The notes under the pieces: model-generated | What the model was told of the DNA's origin: nothing | Databases searched by the model: none | What the model saw: the letters and a program-made list of their open reading frames with translations, nothing else | Made by a program: the position numbers and the translations under genes | NCBI RefSeq assembly: GCF_012224145.1 | Contig: NZ_CP041030.1 | Span: 806,001-870,000 of the forward strand | Reading direction: 5' to 3' | Length of the DNA stretch: 64,000 bases | Origin: Francisella sp. LA112445 | Lineage (GTDB): Bacteria > Pseudomonadota > Gammaproteobacteria > Francisellales > Francisellaceae | Shown here: piece by piece, positions 17,318-27,519 of the stretch | Layout: each line of letters starts with the position of its first letter | Numbering within the stretch: position 1 is the first letter of the stretch

Positions 17318-18760
17318 ATGTATAATAATATTATTGATATTTTGTTTATGGGTAACTATATGGGTAAGCTATCTTCAGTATTTACTAGTGTTGATCAAGA
17401 ACTTTTAGATTATAAATTAAAGCCTGAAATATCAAATTTGCCGAGTTGGTTTAGTGGACAAGTATTACGAGTTGGCCCTGCTAAGTTTGAGTATGGCAAG
17501 ATAAAACTAAATCACTGGTTTGATGGTTTAGCTATGCTATATAGTTTTAATAGTAATGGAAAAGATATTTGCTTCTCTAATAAATATCTAGAATCAGAAC
17601 AGTATATTGCTGCAAAAAAAGGTAGGATGAAATATGATGAGTTTGGCACTATGGTTCCTTCAAAGATTAGTAAAATAGCAGCTGTAATAAAGACAATTTT
17701 GGGGCTACAAACTGAGAAACCAAGCTTTAATGTAAATATTATTAGTATAAAAAATAAACTATTAGCGACTAGTGAAGTCACTACAATGCTTGAGTTTAAT
17801 CGAAAAGACCTTAAAACTTTAAAAGAATTTAAATTTGTTGATGGTCTGAAAGGGCAGTTTAGCTGTGCGCACCCTCAGTTTGATCCAGTTACAAAAGAGC
17901 AGTTTAATTTTGTTGTTGATATTTCTAAAGATTGTAAATATAGCCTTTATAAAGTTTCAAAAGATAGTTGTGAAAGAGAAGTATTACACCAGTTTTCTAA
18001 TCAGCAGTTTATTTATAACCACACTTTGTTCTTGACAGAAAATTATGTGGTACTATATTTAGGTCCACTAAGAGCCAATCCCATAGACTTTCTGTCTAAA
18101 CCAATTTCAGAAGTTATATCATATGATAGTGATGCAAAATGTCAGTTATTAATAGTAAATAGAAATACACATGAAACAAAATTAGTTGATGCTCCTAGTT
18201 TTGTTATGTTGCATAGTTCAAATGCTTTTGAGAAAGGTCAAAAAATTCATTTAGATTTTATAGAATATACAGATAACTTAGAGCCTTACAAAAGGTTTTA
18301 TTTTGAAAATATAAATAATGATGATTGTAAGCTTGAAATGCAAGTTAGTAGGGTGATTATAAACCTTGAGAATAACTTAGTTAGTAAAGTAATAATTGCT
18401 GATAAAAATGCTGAATTTGTAAGGATTAATGAAAAATTTTTGACTAATGATTATCAATTTATGTATTTGGCAAATCGTAAAGATCAAGCTGAGTTTTTTA
18501 ATAGTATAATAAAAATAGATTTATATAGTAATAGTATCTCTGAACATAATTTTGGGGATGATTATGTTTCAGAGCCTATTTTTATTGCTAATCCAAAAGC
18601 AAAGAGCGAAGATGATGGTTTAATCTTTGCTAATGTAATCGATAGTAGTAAAAAACTAAGTTATATTGTCTATTTAAATGCTACTGATTTAAGTCTAATA
18701 TATAAAGCATATTTACCAATCCAAATTCCTCCAGCACTACATGGGATTTATCTAAAGTAG
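17318..18760 (+). CDS. Carotenoid cleavage oxygenase family protein
   Basis: Non-haem iron dioxygenase of the RPE65/CCD family, which cleaves carotenoids, apocarotenoids or stilbenes. The 480-aa protein has HWFDGLAMLYSF near residue 66. All four histidines expected to hold the catalytic iron are present: H185 (CAHPQFD), H235 (YNHTLF), H299 (MLHSSNAFE) and H475 (LHGIYLK). Length and beta-propeller-like spacing are normal. The start is uncertain: ATGs at 17318, 17348 and 17360 lack a clear RBS, and the family similarity begins after the last. A HAD phosphatase follows 7 bp later. No carotenoid synthesis gene is in the window, so the substrate may come from outside or be a different polyene. Confidence 0.87.
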   Translation: MYNNIIDILFMGNYMGKLSSVFTSVDQELLDYKLKPEISNLPSWFSGQVLRVGPAKFEYGKIKLNHWFDGLAMLYSFNSNGKDICFSNKYLESEQYIAAKKGRMKYDEFGTMVPSKISKIAAVIKTILGLQTEKPSFNVNIISIKNKLLATSEVTTMLEFNRKDLKTLKEFKFVDGLKGQFSCAHPQFDPVTKEQFNFVVDISKDCKYSLYKVSKDSCEREVLHQFSNQQFIYNHTLFLTENYVVLYLGPLRANPIDFLSKPISEVISYDSDAKCQLLIVNRNTHETKLVDAPSFVMLHSSNAFEKGQKIHLDFIEYTDNLEPYKRFYFENINNDDCKLEMQVSRVIINLENNLVSKVIIADKNAEFVRINEKFLTNDYQFMYLANRKDQAEFFNSIIKIDLYSNSISEHNFGDDYVSEPIFIANPKAKSEDDGLIFANVIDSSKKLSYIVYLNATDLSLIYKAYLPIQIPPALHGIYLK

Positions 18761-18767
18761 AAATTTT

Positions 18768-19418
18768 ATGAAAAATATAATATTTGATTTTGACTCAACT
18801 TTAATAAAAAAAGAATCATTAGAACTAATTTTAGAACCTCTATTAAAAGACTCTCCAGAGAAGCTACTAGAAATTGAAAATATCACAAATTTAGGTATGC
18901 AAGGCGACCTTGATTTTAGAGAATCTTTAGAAAGAAGGTTAGCTATAGCAAGCCCAACTAAACAGAGTATAAGAGATTTTGCTGATAAATACTGTCCAAG
19001 TCTATTAACCCAAGGAATATCAGAGCTAATTGAAGAATTAAAACATAATGGTTATCAGATTTGGATATTTAGCGGAGGATTAACAGAGAGTATAGAACCT
19101 TTTGCTGACTATCTAGGAATCGCTCGACAAAATATCTTCGCAGTTGATATAAATTGGGATAATAATGGTAATTTTGCATCTCTTAATAACTCTAATGGTG
19201 CTTGTGACTCTAAACTAAAAGCATTTGAAAAAACTAAAGATTTAATTAACGGTGAAGTTATTGCAGTAGGAGATGGTTATACTGATTATCAGTTATATGA
19301 GGTTGGATTTGCTAATGAGTTTATAACATATACAGAGCATGTATCTAGACAAAAGGTTATTGATATTGCTGATAATATAGCAAAAAATATTACTCAGTTA
19401 AGAGAGTTAATTATTTAA
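18768..19418 (+). CDS. HAD-superfamily phosphatase, SerB-like
   Basis: Cytoplasmic phosphatase of 216 aa. Motif I is DFDSTL with the nucleophile D7 and acid D9, motif II is the serine in FSGGL, and motif IV is GDGYTDYQL. The helical cap between motifs I and II is of the phosphoserine phosphatase type. A role as phosphoserine phosphatase is possible, but motif IV GDGYTDY differs from the GDGANDL of SerB, so another small phosphomonoester is equally likely. It starts 7 bp after the carotenoid oxygenase gene and is probably co-transcribed. It overlaps the convergent next gene by 12 bp. Confidence 0.8.
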   Translation: MKNIIFDFDSTLIKKESLELILEPLLKDSPEKLLEIENITNLGMQGDLDFRESLERRLAIASPTKQSIRDFADKYCPSLLTQGISELIEELKHNGYQIWIFSGGLTESIEPFADYLGIARQNIFAVDINWDNNGNFASLNNSNGACDSKLKAFEKTKDLINGEVIAVGDGYTDYQLYEVGFANEFITYTEHVSRQKVIDIADNIAKNITQLRELII

Positions 19419-20429
19419 TTTTTTATTATTAAGAATTGAATGAATAAATGCGACTGCTAATATTACTATGCCTATGGAACCACTAAACCATTCTGGAATA
19501 TTAATAAATATCTTTAATAGTAGTATTGCAGCTAAAAATCCTATTGCATAATGAGCTCCATGCTCAAGGTATATATATTTAGCTAATGTCTTCTTCTCAA
19601 CAAAAAGTATAGTCAATGATCTAACAAACATTGCACCAATACCAAGACCTATCATTATTATAATAATATTTGTACTAATTGCAAAAGCACCAACAACCCC
19701 ATCAAAACTAAAAGAAGCATCAATTATCTCTAGATAAATAAAGCCCATTAAACCATTACGAGCTACATCCAGTGTGCTAACCTTAGCTGAATCAAAGAAT
19801 GAGTTAAGTAAGCCTAAGCCTTCATGAACAATTATACCTAAGAGATATGCTATAGCTAGCTCGCCTTGGTATGGGGTATCTGCAATATAAATTACAATAA
19901 GCCCGATAACAACAGCAAAGAAAATATAGCCACCATTATATTGGCGAACCTTGTTTGTTAGTTGGTTGTTTTCAATTAGAGGTATCCAGTGATGTCCTTC
20001 ATTTTCACTAAGGAAAAAGTTTAAAAATACCATAAGTAGGAAACTACCACCAAAGCTACAAATATATGGCATAGAATGTTCTAATATTTGTTGGTATTTT
20101 TCAGGGTCATGTAATGCCAGATGTATAACGCTTAAAAAATGAGCACCACTTGATAGTGTTACTAATAAAATAGGAAATATTAGACGCATTCCAAATACAG
20201 CTATAGGCATACCAAGGTATATAAATATCTTCTGCCATTTTTTTGACATTTGTCCTAGAACTTTTGCATTTATAATAGCATTGTCAAAACTTAGCGATAT
20301 CTCTAGTGCGGCTAATATTAATACTGTATATGTTGTAACTAGAGGAATTGAGGGATATAAGCACTCACCAAGGACTATACCAATAGCAGTTACTATAATC
20401 GATCCGTAGAAATATTTTAAATTTTTCAA
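19407..20429 (-). CDS. TerC/DUF475-like integral membrane protein
   Basis: Polytopic membrane protein of 340 aa with about nine hydrophobic segments. ALEISLSFDNAIINAKVL and later EIIDASFSFDGVVGAFAIS are the paired acidic motifs (SFDN, SFDG) of the TerC/YkoY/DUF475 superfamily, thought to bind and move metal ions such as manganese. The function in this organism is unknown; tellurite resistance is only the historical name of the family. The gene is monocistronic and flanked by divergent and convergent genes. Confidence 0.8.
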   Translation of the reverse strand: MKNLKYFYGSIIVTAIGIVLGECLYPSIPLVTTYTVLILAALEISLSFDNAIINAKVLGQMSKKWQKIFIYLGMPIAVFGMRLIFPILLVTLSSGAHFLSVIHLALHDPEKYQQILEHSMPYICSFGGSFLLMVFLNFFLSENEGHHWIPLIENNQLTNKVRQYNGGYIFFAVVIGLIVIYIADTPYQGELAIAYLLGIIVHEGLGLLNSFFDSAKVSTLDVARNGLMGFIYLEIIDASFSFDGVVGAFAISTNIIIIMIGLGIGAMFVRSLTILFVEKKTLAKYIYLEHGAHYAIGFLAAILLLKIFINIPEWFSGSIGIVILAVAFIHSILNNKKLNN

Positions 20430-20509
20430 AGTATCTTAGTTCTTATATTTTATAACGGATAGATTTTACCATATAATAGTTTATTAATTGAGATTTTAAG
20501 ACAATAAGT

Positions 20510-20902
20510 ATGTCGATAGCATTATATACATTAATTTTTTTGGCGGTATGCTTTTTTGCATGGCGAAATTTTATGAAGAATAAGGAGTATGCTATAGATG
20601 TTGCAGAGCGCTCATCACAAAAGCATAATCTCGATTTATTAGATGATACTGTGTGCTTACGTAAAATCACTATTAAATTTGAGAATAAAAGAATAGTTTT
20701 TTATAGAGTATATTCGTTTGATTATAATTCGGTAACTTCTGAGGACAGATATCGAGGGTATATTGTCATAAGAAATGGTCGACTTGATGAAATTGTTATA
20801 TCTGATTTTGAAAAGGCAGATATTGTGAAAGAAAACATCATATCAGAGCAAGAAATCTCATCACGTAAACCAGCAAATAATATTATAGATTTTGATAATT
20901 AG
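20510..20902 (+). CDS. DUF3301-type membrane-anchored protein
   Basis: A 130-aa protein with one N-terminal membrane segment (about residues 4-18) and a cytoplasmic beta-rich domain with VFYRVYSFDYNSVTSEDRYRGYIVIRNGRL. The pattern FEYS.DG..R..G...+.G..+ is that of the small gammaproteobacterial DUF3301 family, of unknown function. It lies 9 bp before a GST-like gene and is probably in one transcript with it and alr. The family name rests on this motif alone. Confidence 0.65.
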   Translation: MSIALYTLIFLAVCFFAWRNFMKNKEYAIDVAERSSQKHNLDLLDDTVCLRKITIKFENKRIVFYRVYSFDYNSVTSEDRYRGYIVIRNGRLDEIVISDFEKADIVKENIISEQEISSRKPANNIIDFDN

Positions 20903-20911
20903 GGATAATAT

Positions 20912-21613
20912 ATGATTCATTTACACCAGCTACCTCCTTTAAAAGACAGAAGTTATAGCTGTAGTCCATTTTGTTTGAAATTAGAGCTTTATTTTAAAGC
21001 TATGAATATCAGTTATAAAAATCACTTTAATTTAGAGTTTAATAAATCACCAACAGGTAAAATGCCATATATAGAAACTATGGGTAAGAAGTTTGCTGAT
21101 AGTAACCTTATAATAAAGATGCTTGAGCAACAAAATCAAGTAGGTATAGATGATCATTTAAACTTAGAGCAAAAAGCTATTTCGAAGGCTTTTATCCGAT
21201 TGTGTGAAGATAGTTTATATTGGGTTGGTGTATATAGCCGTTGGGCAGATAAAAATAACTCTAACTGGAAAAAAGATTTTATAGAAGCTACAAAACTACC
21301 TAAAGCAATGGCTAGTATTATTTATCCTGTAGCTAAAAGAAATACATTACGTCAGCTTAAAGCCGTTGGGGTTGTTAATTTAACCAATGATGAGATTTAC
21401 TCTAAAGCTGAGGAAAACTTAGTAGCAATAGCTGACTTTTTAAATGTCAAGAAATATTTTTTTAATGATCAAGTTTCTTTAATTGATATTGTAGTGTTTA
21501 GTTTTGTTATTATGATTTATGATGGAAGTTGCGGAAAACGTCTACAAAACTTTTTAGCTAGTTTAGATATGCTTGCTTTTATTGATAACATGAAACAAAC
21601 ATTTAATATTTAG
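20912..21613 (+). CDS. Glutathione S-transferase-like protein, metaxin/FAX type
   Basis: Thioredoxin-fold plus helical domain protein of 233 aa. The N-terminus HLHQLPPLKDRSYSCSPFCLKLELYFK and TGKMPYIETMGKKFADSNLIIKML match the N-domain of metaxin/failed-axon-connection GST homologues, with the SPFC cysteine and the cis-proline in KMPY. The C-terminal domain includes SLIDIVVFSFV near the end. The biochemical role in bacteria is not established. It starts 9 bp after the DUF3301 gene and ends 11 bp before alr. Confidence 0.7.
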   Translation: MIHLHQLPPLKDRSYSCSPFCLKLELYFKAMNISYKNHFNLEFNKSPTGKMPYIETMGKKFADSNLIIKMLEQQNQVGIDDHLNLEQKAISKAFIRLCEDSLYWVGVYSRWADKNNSNWKKDFIEATKLPKAMASIIYPVAKRNTLRQLKAVGVVNLTNDEIYSKAEENLVAIADFLNVKKYFFNDQVSLIDIVVFSFVIMIYDGSCGKRLQNFLASLDMLAFIDNMKQTFNI

Positions 21614-21624
21614 GTGATTTTTGA

Positions 21625-22728
21625 ATGGATATAAATTTTCTTGAGTTAGATATAGCTACATTAAGAAATAATATTTCTATAATAAAAAGATACACACAGA
21701 CGAAGCTGTGCCTACCAGTTAAGGCTAATGCTTACGGTCATGATTTAAATATTGTTGTCAAGAATACAAAAGATCTTGTTGATTTTTATGCTACAGCGTG
21801 TGCTAGTGAGGCTTTAGAAGTTTATAAAAACGCTTCAACTATGCCTATACTAATATTTGGAGTTATTGAAACTTGCTACCTTAAAGAGCTAATAGATAAA
21901 GAAATTAGGCTTAGTATTCATCGTTTTAGAGATATTCAAGAAATAGAATATTATGCAAAGCAAAGCTCAAAAAAAGCTAAAGTACATATCTTTGCTAATA
22001 CAGGTATGAATATGCTAGGAATAAATAGTGAGCATATTGTAGATGTGGTAGAGAAAATTCAAAGATCGAAATATATTGATCTAGAAGGGGTATATAGCCA
22101 TTTAGCTTGTGCAGATGAGAAAGATAATTTCTTTAATCAAATTCAAATAGATAGGTTTATAGAAATTCAAAAGTTTGTAAAATCTGTTGATAATCAAATA
22201 ATGTGCCATTTAGCAAACTCATATGGATGTATTGGGCAGAATGAAATTAGCTTTGATATGGTTAGACCAGGAATATTAAGTTATGGTTTTTTACCAGACT
22301 TTAGTGTTTCTAAGCAATTAGAGGCTATTAAACCAGTTGCGAGTCTAGTTACCCAAATAGTTAAGCTAATAAAATTAGATAAAATATTTGAGGTCGGATA
22401 TTCTATAAGCTATGTAGGCAAAAAAGATGAGTATATAGCTATACTTCCTGTAGGTTATGGAGATGGCTTTCCTAGGGCTCTTGGCAATAATGGTTTTGTT
22501 TATATTAAAGATAAATATTATCCAATAGTTGGTAGAGTAAATATGGATGCATTAGCAATATCTCTAGGTTGTAATGAGCAAAATTTTAAAGTAGGTGAAA
22601 AAGTTGAGCTTATATCAAATAAGCCTGCAAGGCTAAATAGTGCTAAAGCTATAGCTAAAAACTTACAAACCATAGAGTACGATGTTATAGCTACGTTAAA
22701 TCAAAGAATTATCAGAAGAGAAACCTAG
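21625..22728 (+). CDS. alr: Alanine racemase
   Basis: PLP enzyme making D-alanine for peptidoglycan. The 367-aa protein has the PLP lysine K33 in LPVKANAYGHD, the substrate-side VRPGILSYGF and the C-terminal GRVNMDALAI, the usual two-domain layout and length. It is the only alanine racemase in the window. It is third in a tight cluster with a DUF3301 gene and a GST-like gene, and is followed by an APC permease gene in the same direction. Confidence 0.95.
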   Translation: MDINFLELDIATLRNNISIIKRYTQTKLCLPVKANAYGHDLNIVVKNTKDLVDFYATACASEALEVYKNASTMPILIFGVIETCYLKELIDKEIRLSIHRFRDIQEIEYYAKQSSKKAKVHIFANTGMNMLGINSEHIVDVVEKIQRSKYIDLEGVYSHLACADEKDNFFNQIQIDRFIEIQKFVKSVDNQIMCHLANSYGCIGQNEISFDMVRPGILSYGFLPDFSVSKQLEAIKPVASLVTQIVKLIKLDKIFEVGYSISYVGKKDEYIAILPVGYGDGFPRALGNNGFVYIKDKYYPIVGRVNMDALAISLGCNEQNFKVGEKVELISNKPARLNSAKAIAKNLQTIEYDVIATLNQRIIRRET

Positions 22729-22809
22729 CTTTAAAACAATTATAAAACTTTACTTTTGAATACTACGGACATAAACTGAAAGTTACGGTATATAAAAAAA
22801 CATTGTTTT

Positions 22810-24420
22810 ATGGCAAAAAATAAGCTAACTGTGGGTAGCCTTATAGCGATAGGTATAGGGACTATTATGGGTTCTGGCTGGATGTTCTCAGCACAATACA
22901 CTTCTGAGTATGCTGGTCCAGCTTCGATACTATCTTGGATCATTGGTGCAGTTTTGATGGTGTTTATTGCATTAACATTTGCAGAAAGTTGTACTATTGT
23001 TCCTGTACAAGGATCTTCATCTAGAATTCCACACATAACACATGGAACATTGCTAAGCTATATCTTTGCGTGGATTACATGGATTTCTTATTTAGTTTTA
23101 GCTCCCATAGAAGTACAAGCTGTAATACAGTACTTAGCAGTTTTTTACCCTGATTTAATAAATGTCAAAACAGGTGCTCTATCAGGGTATGGAACACCTC
23201 TAGCTGTAGTGTTACTGTTAGTATTCTGTGCTTTTAATTTTTATTCTTTAAGATGGTTGGTAAAGATCAATAATATAATTACTTTATTTAAAGTTGTTGT
23301 TCCAATAATTATTGGAGGATCGTTGTTAGCACTGTGCTATACACTACCACAACTAAGTTCAAGAACCGTTGAACATGGCTTTGAATTTATGCCTTATGGT
23401 ATAAATGGTGTGTTTTCAGCAATATCTTTAGGTGGTATTGGTTATGCTTTTGTTGGTTTTAAAACCATTGTTGAGATGGCGGGCAATACAAAGAATCCTT
23501 CAAAAGCAATCCCTATAGCTACTATAGGAACAATACTAGTTTGTCTGTTTATTTTTATATTTCTACAAATTGCATATGTCATGATAGCATCTAAATACGT
23601 ACACAATAATCAGTGGGGTATGCAAGATATATTTACTAATGGTAACTCTAGCTTTGGAGCATTTGCTTTAATTGCTCAAAATTTAGGTCAGACATGGATT
23701 ATGTACTTCTTGTATTTTGGAGCGATACTTTTCCCATTAGTAGCAGGGTTATTGTACTTTTGTGTAGCGCTAAATTCTTTAAACGCAATGGTTTCAAATG
23801 GGTATATGCCAAAGGTTTTGAATAAGTTAAACCCTGTTACAAGTAAGCCTCTTTATGCGATTATTCTTAATTTTTTAATAGCTATGATAATGTTTGCTCC
23901 GTTTCCAGGGTGGCAGACAATGACAACATTTTTAACTTCGTTAATATCTTTAACATATTTAACAGGAGCAACTTCAACATTAGCTATGAGACATAGACTT
24001 CCTGATATTTATAGGCCTTTTAAATTAAAAGGAGTATTTTTAATATCTCTACTAGGAGTTTTCTCATCTACGTTAGTTTTCTTATGGAGTGGTTGGGGAA
24101 TTGTGTCTAAATCAGGTATAGCTATTTGTATTGCTATTTTTATGCTTGGAGCATATAGAAACTTTGGAGCTGATAAATCAGAAAAAATTTCTTGGCACTT
24201 TAAACAATCAATTTGGTTTTGGTTTTATATTATAGCTGTATCAATAGTTTCATATTTGAGTGATTTTGGTGGGATAGGTCTTTTAGATTTTTATTCGGCA
24301 GCAGTAGTCTTGTTAGTTGTCAGTTTTATTACTTGTATAATCGCTAAACAATATTGTTTGACAGCAGATGAAATACAACAAGGCATTGATGATGCGTTGC
24401 ATCAACAAAATGCTCATTAA
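22810..24420 (+). CDS. APC family amino acid permease
   Basis: Inner-membrane amino acid/proton symporter of 536 aa with 12 or more hydrophobic segments. GIGTIMGSGWMFSAQYTSEYAGPAS is the first-helix signature of the APC superfamily, and GYAFVGFKTIVEMAGNTKNPSKAIP is the helix 6-7 loop. Resemblance is closest to the YveA-type aspartate:proton symporters, but the substrate is only a guess. It follows alr by 81 bp and may feed amino acids to the cytosol of this amino-acid-dependent organism. Confidence 0.85.
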   Translation: MAKNKLTVGSLIAIGIGTIMGSGWMFSAQYTSEYAGPASILSWIIGAVLMVFIALTFAESCTIVPVQGSSSRIPHITHGTLLSYIFAWITWISYLVLAPIEVQAVIQYLAVFYPDLINVKTGALSGYGTPLAVVLLLVFCAFNFYSLRWLVKINNIITLFKVVVPIIIGGSLLALCYTLPQLSSRTVEHGFEFMPYGINGVFSAISLGGIGYAFVGFKTIVEMAGNTKNPSKAIPIATIGTILVCLFIFIFLQIAYVMIASKYVHNNQWGMQDIFTNGNSSFGAFALIAQNLGQTWIMYFLYFGAILFPLVAGLLYFCVALNSLNAMVSNGYMPKVLNKLNPVTSKPLYAIILNFLIAMIMFAPFPGWQTMTTFLTSLISLTYLTGATSTLAMRHRLPDIYRPFKLKGVFLISLLGVFSSTLVFLWSGWGIVSKSGIAICIAIFMLGAYRNFGADKSEKISWHFKQSIWFWFYIIAVSIVSYLSDFGGIGLLDFYSAAVVLLVVSFITCIIAKQYCLTADEIQQGIDDALHQQNAH

Positions 24421-24516
24421 TCTATATTTTATCTATCTAGTTGCATAGGTTGTTGTTTTAATAATTTTCAAATAACTGTATTATTATTTATTAAATAATT
24501 ATCATAAAAAATTTCT

Positions 24517-25359
24517 ATGATTAAAGTTTCTTTTCAAGGTGAGCATGGAGCATATTCCGAGCAAGCGATAACTAATTTCTTAAATCAGCAAGGCATAAAA
24601 AACTTTCAAACTATACCTTGTTTTTCTTTTGCAGATGCTATCGAACATACTATCGCAGGTAAATCAAATTTTGCGATGATTCCTATAGAGAATTCTTTAG
24701 GAGGATCTGTAGTTCCGGCATATGATGAGTTGATTAAAAGTAGTTTAAAGGTTAAGGCTGAAGTAGTTTTAAAAATTAAACACTGTTTGATGGGGTTACC
24801 AGATGCTGATATTGCAAATATAAAGAGTGTTATTTCTCATCCACAAGCATTAACTCAATGTACTAAAAGTCTGAAGCGATTAAAATTAACACCAGAAGCT
24901 TTTGTTGACACTGCAGGAGCAGCGAAGCATATCTTTGAAACTAAACAAAAAAATCATCTTGCTATAGCTGGTGAGCTAGCTGCTGAGACTTATGGATTGA
25001 AAATTTTTCAAAATCAATTTGAAGATGAGCATTTTAATTATACGCGTTTTTTTCTGATGGGCTATGACTCAATTGCAGTTGACCCTGATAATAACAAATA
25101 TAAAACAACTCTTATATTTTCTGTTGAAGAGAAGCCAAATGCTTTAGTTAACACCCTGAATATTTTTGGTAAATATAACATTAATTTAACAAAGATTGAG
25201 TCACGGCCATCTAGAGATAGAGCTTGGGATTATCTATTTTTTGTTGATTTTGAAGGTTCTGAGGATGATGAACATATTCAAAAGACTTTGTTAGAGGTGC
25301 TAAAGAAAAGTACTTTCTTGAAGGTTTTAGGTTCTTATCAAACATATAATTTTAACTGA
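24517..25359 (+). CDS. pheA: Prephenate dehydratase (monofunctional)
   Basis: Converts prephenate to phenylpyruvate in phenylalanine synthesis. The 280-aa protein has the catalytic domain from VSFQGEHGAYSEQA to FNYTRFFLMG, with the conserved TRF, and a C-terminal ACT domain with KIESRPSRDRAWDY, the phenylalanine-sensing ESRPS motif. The chorismate mutase domain of E. coli PheA is absent, so mutase activity must come from elsewhere. Feedback inhibition by phenylalanine is expected. A YgjP-like gene follows after 6 bp. Confidence 0.95.
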   Translation: MIKVSFQGEHGAYSEQAITNFLNQQGIKNFQTIPCFSFADAIEHTIAGKSNFAMIPIENSLGGSVVPAYDELIKSSLKVKAEVVLKIKHCLMGLPDADIANIKSVISHPQALTQCTKSLKRLKLTPEAFVDTAGAAKHIFETKQKNHLAIAGELAAETYGLKIFQNQFEDEHFNYTRFFLMGYDSIAVDPDNNKYKTTLIFSVEEKPNALVNTLNIFGKYNINLTKIESRPSRDRAWDYLFFVDFEGSEDDEHIQKTLLEVLKKSTFLKVLGSYQTYNFN

Positions 25360-25365
25360 CAAAGA

Positions 25366-26034
25366 ATGACATATAAGATTGATATAATTTATAAAAATGT
25401 TAAAAATCTAAAGATCTCTTTAAATAAAGATGGTTTAGTTACTGTAACTTCTCCAAAAGGTGTAACTAAAAAAGAAATTTTTGCACTACTTGAATCAAAA
25501 AAAAACTGGATAGAAAAGCATAGTAAAAGACTTAGCGCTAGTAGAAAATATGATTATAATGATTATGAGCTAGATCATGGCGATAAAATCTATTTTCTAG
25601 GGCGAGAGTATTATGTGAAACTCACACCATCAAAACAGAATTTGATTTGTGAATATGACGATCATTTTGAGTTCTTATTAAATCCAAGTGTTATTGGCAA
25701 TAGAGATTTTAAATTAGAGTTATTAGAAGAGTTTTATAGAGATAGAGCAGACATTATATTAAATAATCTTGTTGCAAAATTTTTAAAAATAACAAATCAA
25801 GAAATACAAAGAGTTATTATAAAAAAAACTAAAACCCGTTGGGGTTCTTGTAATTATGTCAGGAAGACAATTAACTTGAATTTCAACCTAATCTTAAGAG
25901 ATATTGAGGCAATAGAATATGTCGTTTTACATGAAATTGCTCACTTGACACACCCAAATCATTCAAAAGAGTTCTATAATTACATAGAGAGCTATATGCC
26001 CGATTGGAAAATTCGAGAAAAAAGATTAAAATGA
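25366..26034 (+). CDS. YgjP-like metal-dependent hydrolase
   Basis: Predicted zinc metalloprotease of the YgjP/DUF45 (M48-like) family, 222 aa. The zinc site HEIAHL is near residue 187, followed by HPNHSKEFY with the third ligand. TRWGSCNYVRKTINLNFNL upstream is the family's conserved block. There is no signal peptide, so it should act in the cytoplasm. The natural substrate is unknown. It is placed 6 bp after pheA and probably co-transcribed with it. Confidence 0.85.
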   Translation: MTYKIDIIYKNVKNLKISLNKDGLVTVTSPKGVTKKEIFALLESKKNWIEKHSKRLSASRKYDYNDYELDHGDKIYFLGREYYVKLTPSKQNLICEYDDHFEFLLNPSVIGNRDFKLELLEEFYRDRADIILNNLVAKFLKITNQEIQRVIIKKTKTRWGSCNYVRKTINLNFNLILRDIEAIEYVVLHEIAHLTHPNHSKEFYNYIESYMPDWKIREKRLK

Positions 26035-26089
26035 GATATAATTAACTGTTTTGCAGTTTTCAGAAATTTATATCTTTTTAGGAGATTTT

Positions 26090-27463
26090 ATGGAAAGTAC
26101 TTTTGAACTTTTTTCTATAGGAGTCGGTCCTTCTTCATCACATACTATTGGACCAATGCGAGCTGGCTGTGACTTTGTTAATCTGTACAAAGATAAATTA
26201 CCTAGTACTACACAAATTAAAATTGATTTGTTTGGTTCATTAGCATTAACAGGTAAAGGACATAAAACTGATTATGCTGTTGTTTTAGGTGTAATGGGCT
26301 TTTTACCAGAGTCTGTAGATATTGAATTAGCAAAAAAACTATATGATGATTGTATTACTCAAAAAAAACTAAATCTTAATCAAGAGTTTAAAATTGATTT
26401 TGATTATGATAAAGATTTAGTTTTTCATTATGATGAGTTTTTACCAGAACATGCTAATGGAATGAGATTTTCTTTATTTAATGGAGAAACATTGCTTTGT
26501 GAAAAAGAATACTTTTCAATAGGTGGTGGTTTTATCGTTGATAAAAAACAAATTAAGAAAGATGAGGTTCCTACAGAAGTACCTTGTAATAAGCCATATA
26601 AGTTTAGAAGTATGGCTGAATTAAGAGAGCTTTGTCAAAGAGATAATAAAACAATTGATCAAATAATGTTTGAGAATGAAAAGGTAGCTTATGGAGAACA
26701 AGATTCTCTTAAAAAGTTAGCTGAGATTTGGCATGTGATGGATACATCAATTGAAAAAGGCTTAACTTGTGCTGAGACTACTTTACCAGGAGGGCTTAAA
26801 GTAAGAAAAAGAGCCCCTAGTATGATTAAAAAATTAAAAGAGCACAATATAGAAAATACAGATTTTAACTATCTAAATGCTTTTGCAATTGCTGTTAATG
26901 AGCAGAATGCCTGTGGTGAAAGAGTTGTGACAGCCCCAACAAATGGTGCTGCTGGTATAATTCCAGCAGTGCTTAAATATTACTTGCAAACTCATGAAAT
27001 TATTAATGAAAGCGAGCTTAAAGAAGTAATAAATAAGTATCTTCTAGTATGTGCAGCTATAGGAGTTCTTTATAAGTCAGGAGCTTCAATATCTGCTGCA
27101 GAGGTAGGATGTCAGGGAGAAGTTGGTGTTGCTTGTTCTATGGCTGCTGCGGGGTATTGTGCTTTACTTGGTGGAGACCTTGATTCTATCGAATCAGCAG
27201 CTGAAATAGGTATGGAGCATAACCTTGGTTTGACTTGTGACCCTATAGGCGGGTTGGTGCAGATTCCATGTATTGAACGTAATGCTATGGGGGCTGTTCA
27301 AGCTATAAATGCTGCTAAGTTGGCATATTTAGATAGTGGAGAGAAGCGTTTTGTTGGTCTAGATTATGTTATCAAGGTAATGTATGAAACAGGTTTAGAT
27401 ATGTGTAGCAAATATAAAGAAACTTCTTTAGGTGGCTTAGCAACTAATGTTCCAGTTTGTTAG
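26090..27463 (+). CDS. sdaA: L-serine ammonia-lyase, iron-sulfur type
   Basis: Deaminates L-serine to pyruvate and ammonia using an oxygen-sensitive [4Fe-4S] cluster. The protein is 457 aa from the ATG at 26090, preceded by AGGAG; an in-frame earlier codon at 26051 has no [16 protein letters not shown] opens the beta domain. The alpha domain holds the cysteines for the cluster, as in [31 protein letters not shown] and [19 protein letters not shown]. It is the single-chain SdaA form. Pyruvate from serine is a useful carbon source for an organism growing on host amino acids. Confidence 0.93.
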   Translation: MESTFELFSIGVGPSSSHTIGPMRAGCDFVNLYKDKLPSTTQIKIDLFGSLALTGKGHKTDYAVVLGVMGFLPESVDIELAKKLYDDCITQKKLNLNQEFKIDFDYDKDLVFHYDEFLPEHANGMRFSLFNGETLLCEKEYFSIGGGFIVDKKQIKKDEVPTEVPCNKPYKFRSMAELRELCQRDNKTIDQIMFENEKVAYGEQDSLKKLAEIWHVMDTSIEKGLTCAETTLPGGLKVRKRAPSMIKKLKEHNIENTDFNYLNAFAIAVNEQNACGERVVTAPTNGAAGIIPAVLKYYLQTHEIINESELKEVINKYLLVCAAIGVLYKSGASISAAEVGCQGEVGVACSMAAAGYCALLGGDLDSIESAAEIGMEHNLGLTCDPIGGLVQIPCIERNAMGAVQAINAAKLAYLDSGEKRFVGLDYVIKVMYETGLDMCSKYKETSLGGLATNVPVC

Positions 27464-27519
27464 TAAATAATTTCAAACTCTATTTCTTTTATCTTAACTA
27501 AAAATTTATACCACTAGTA

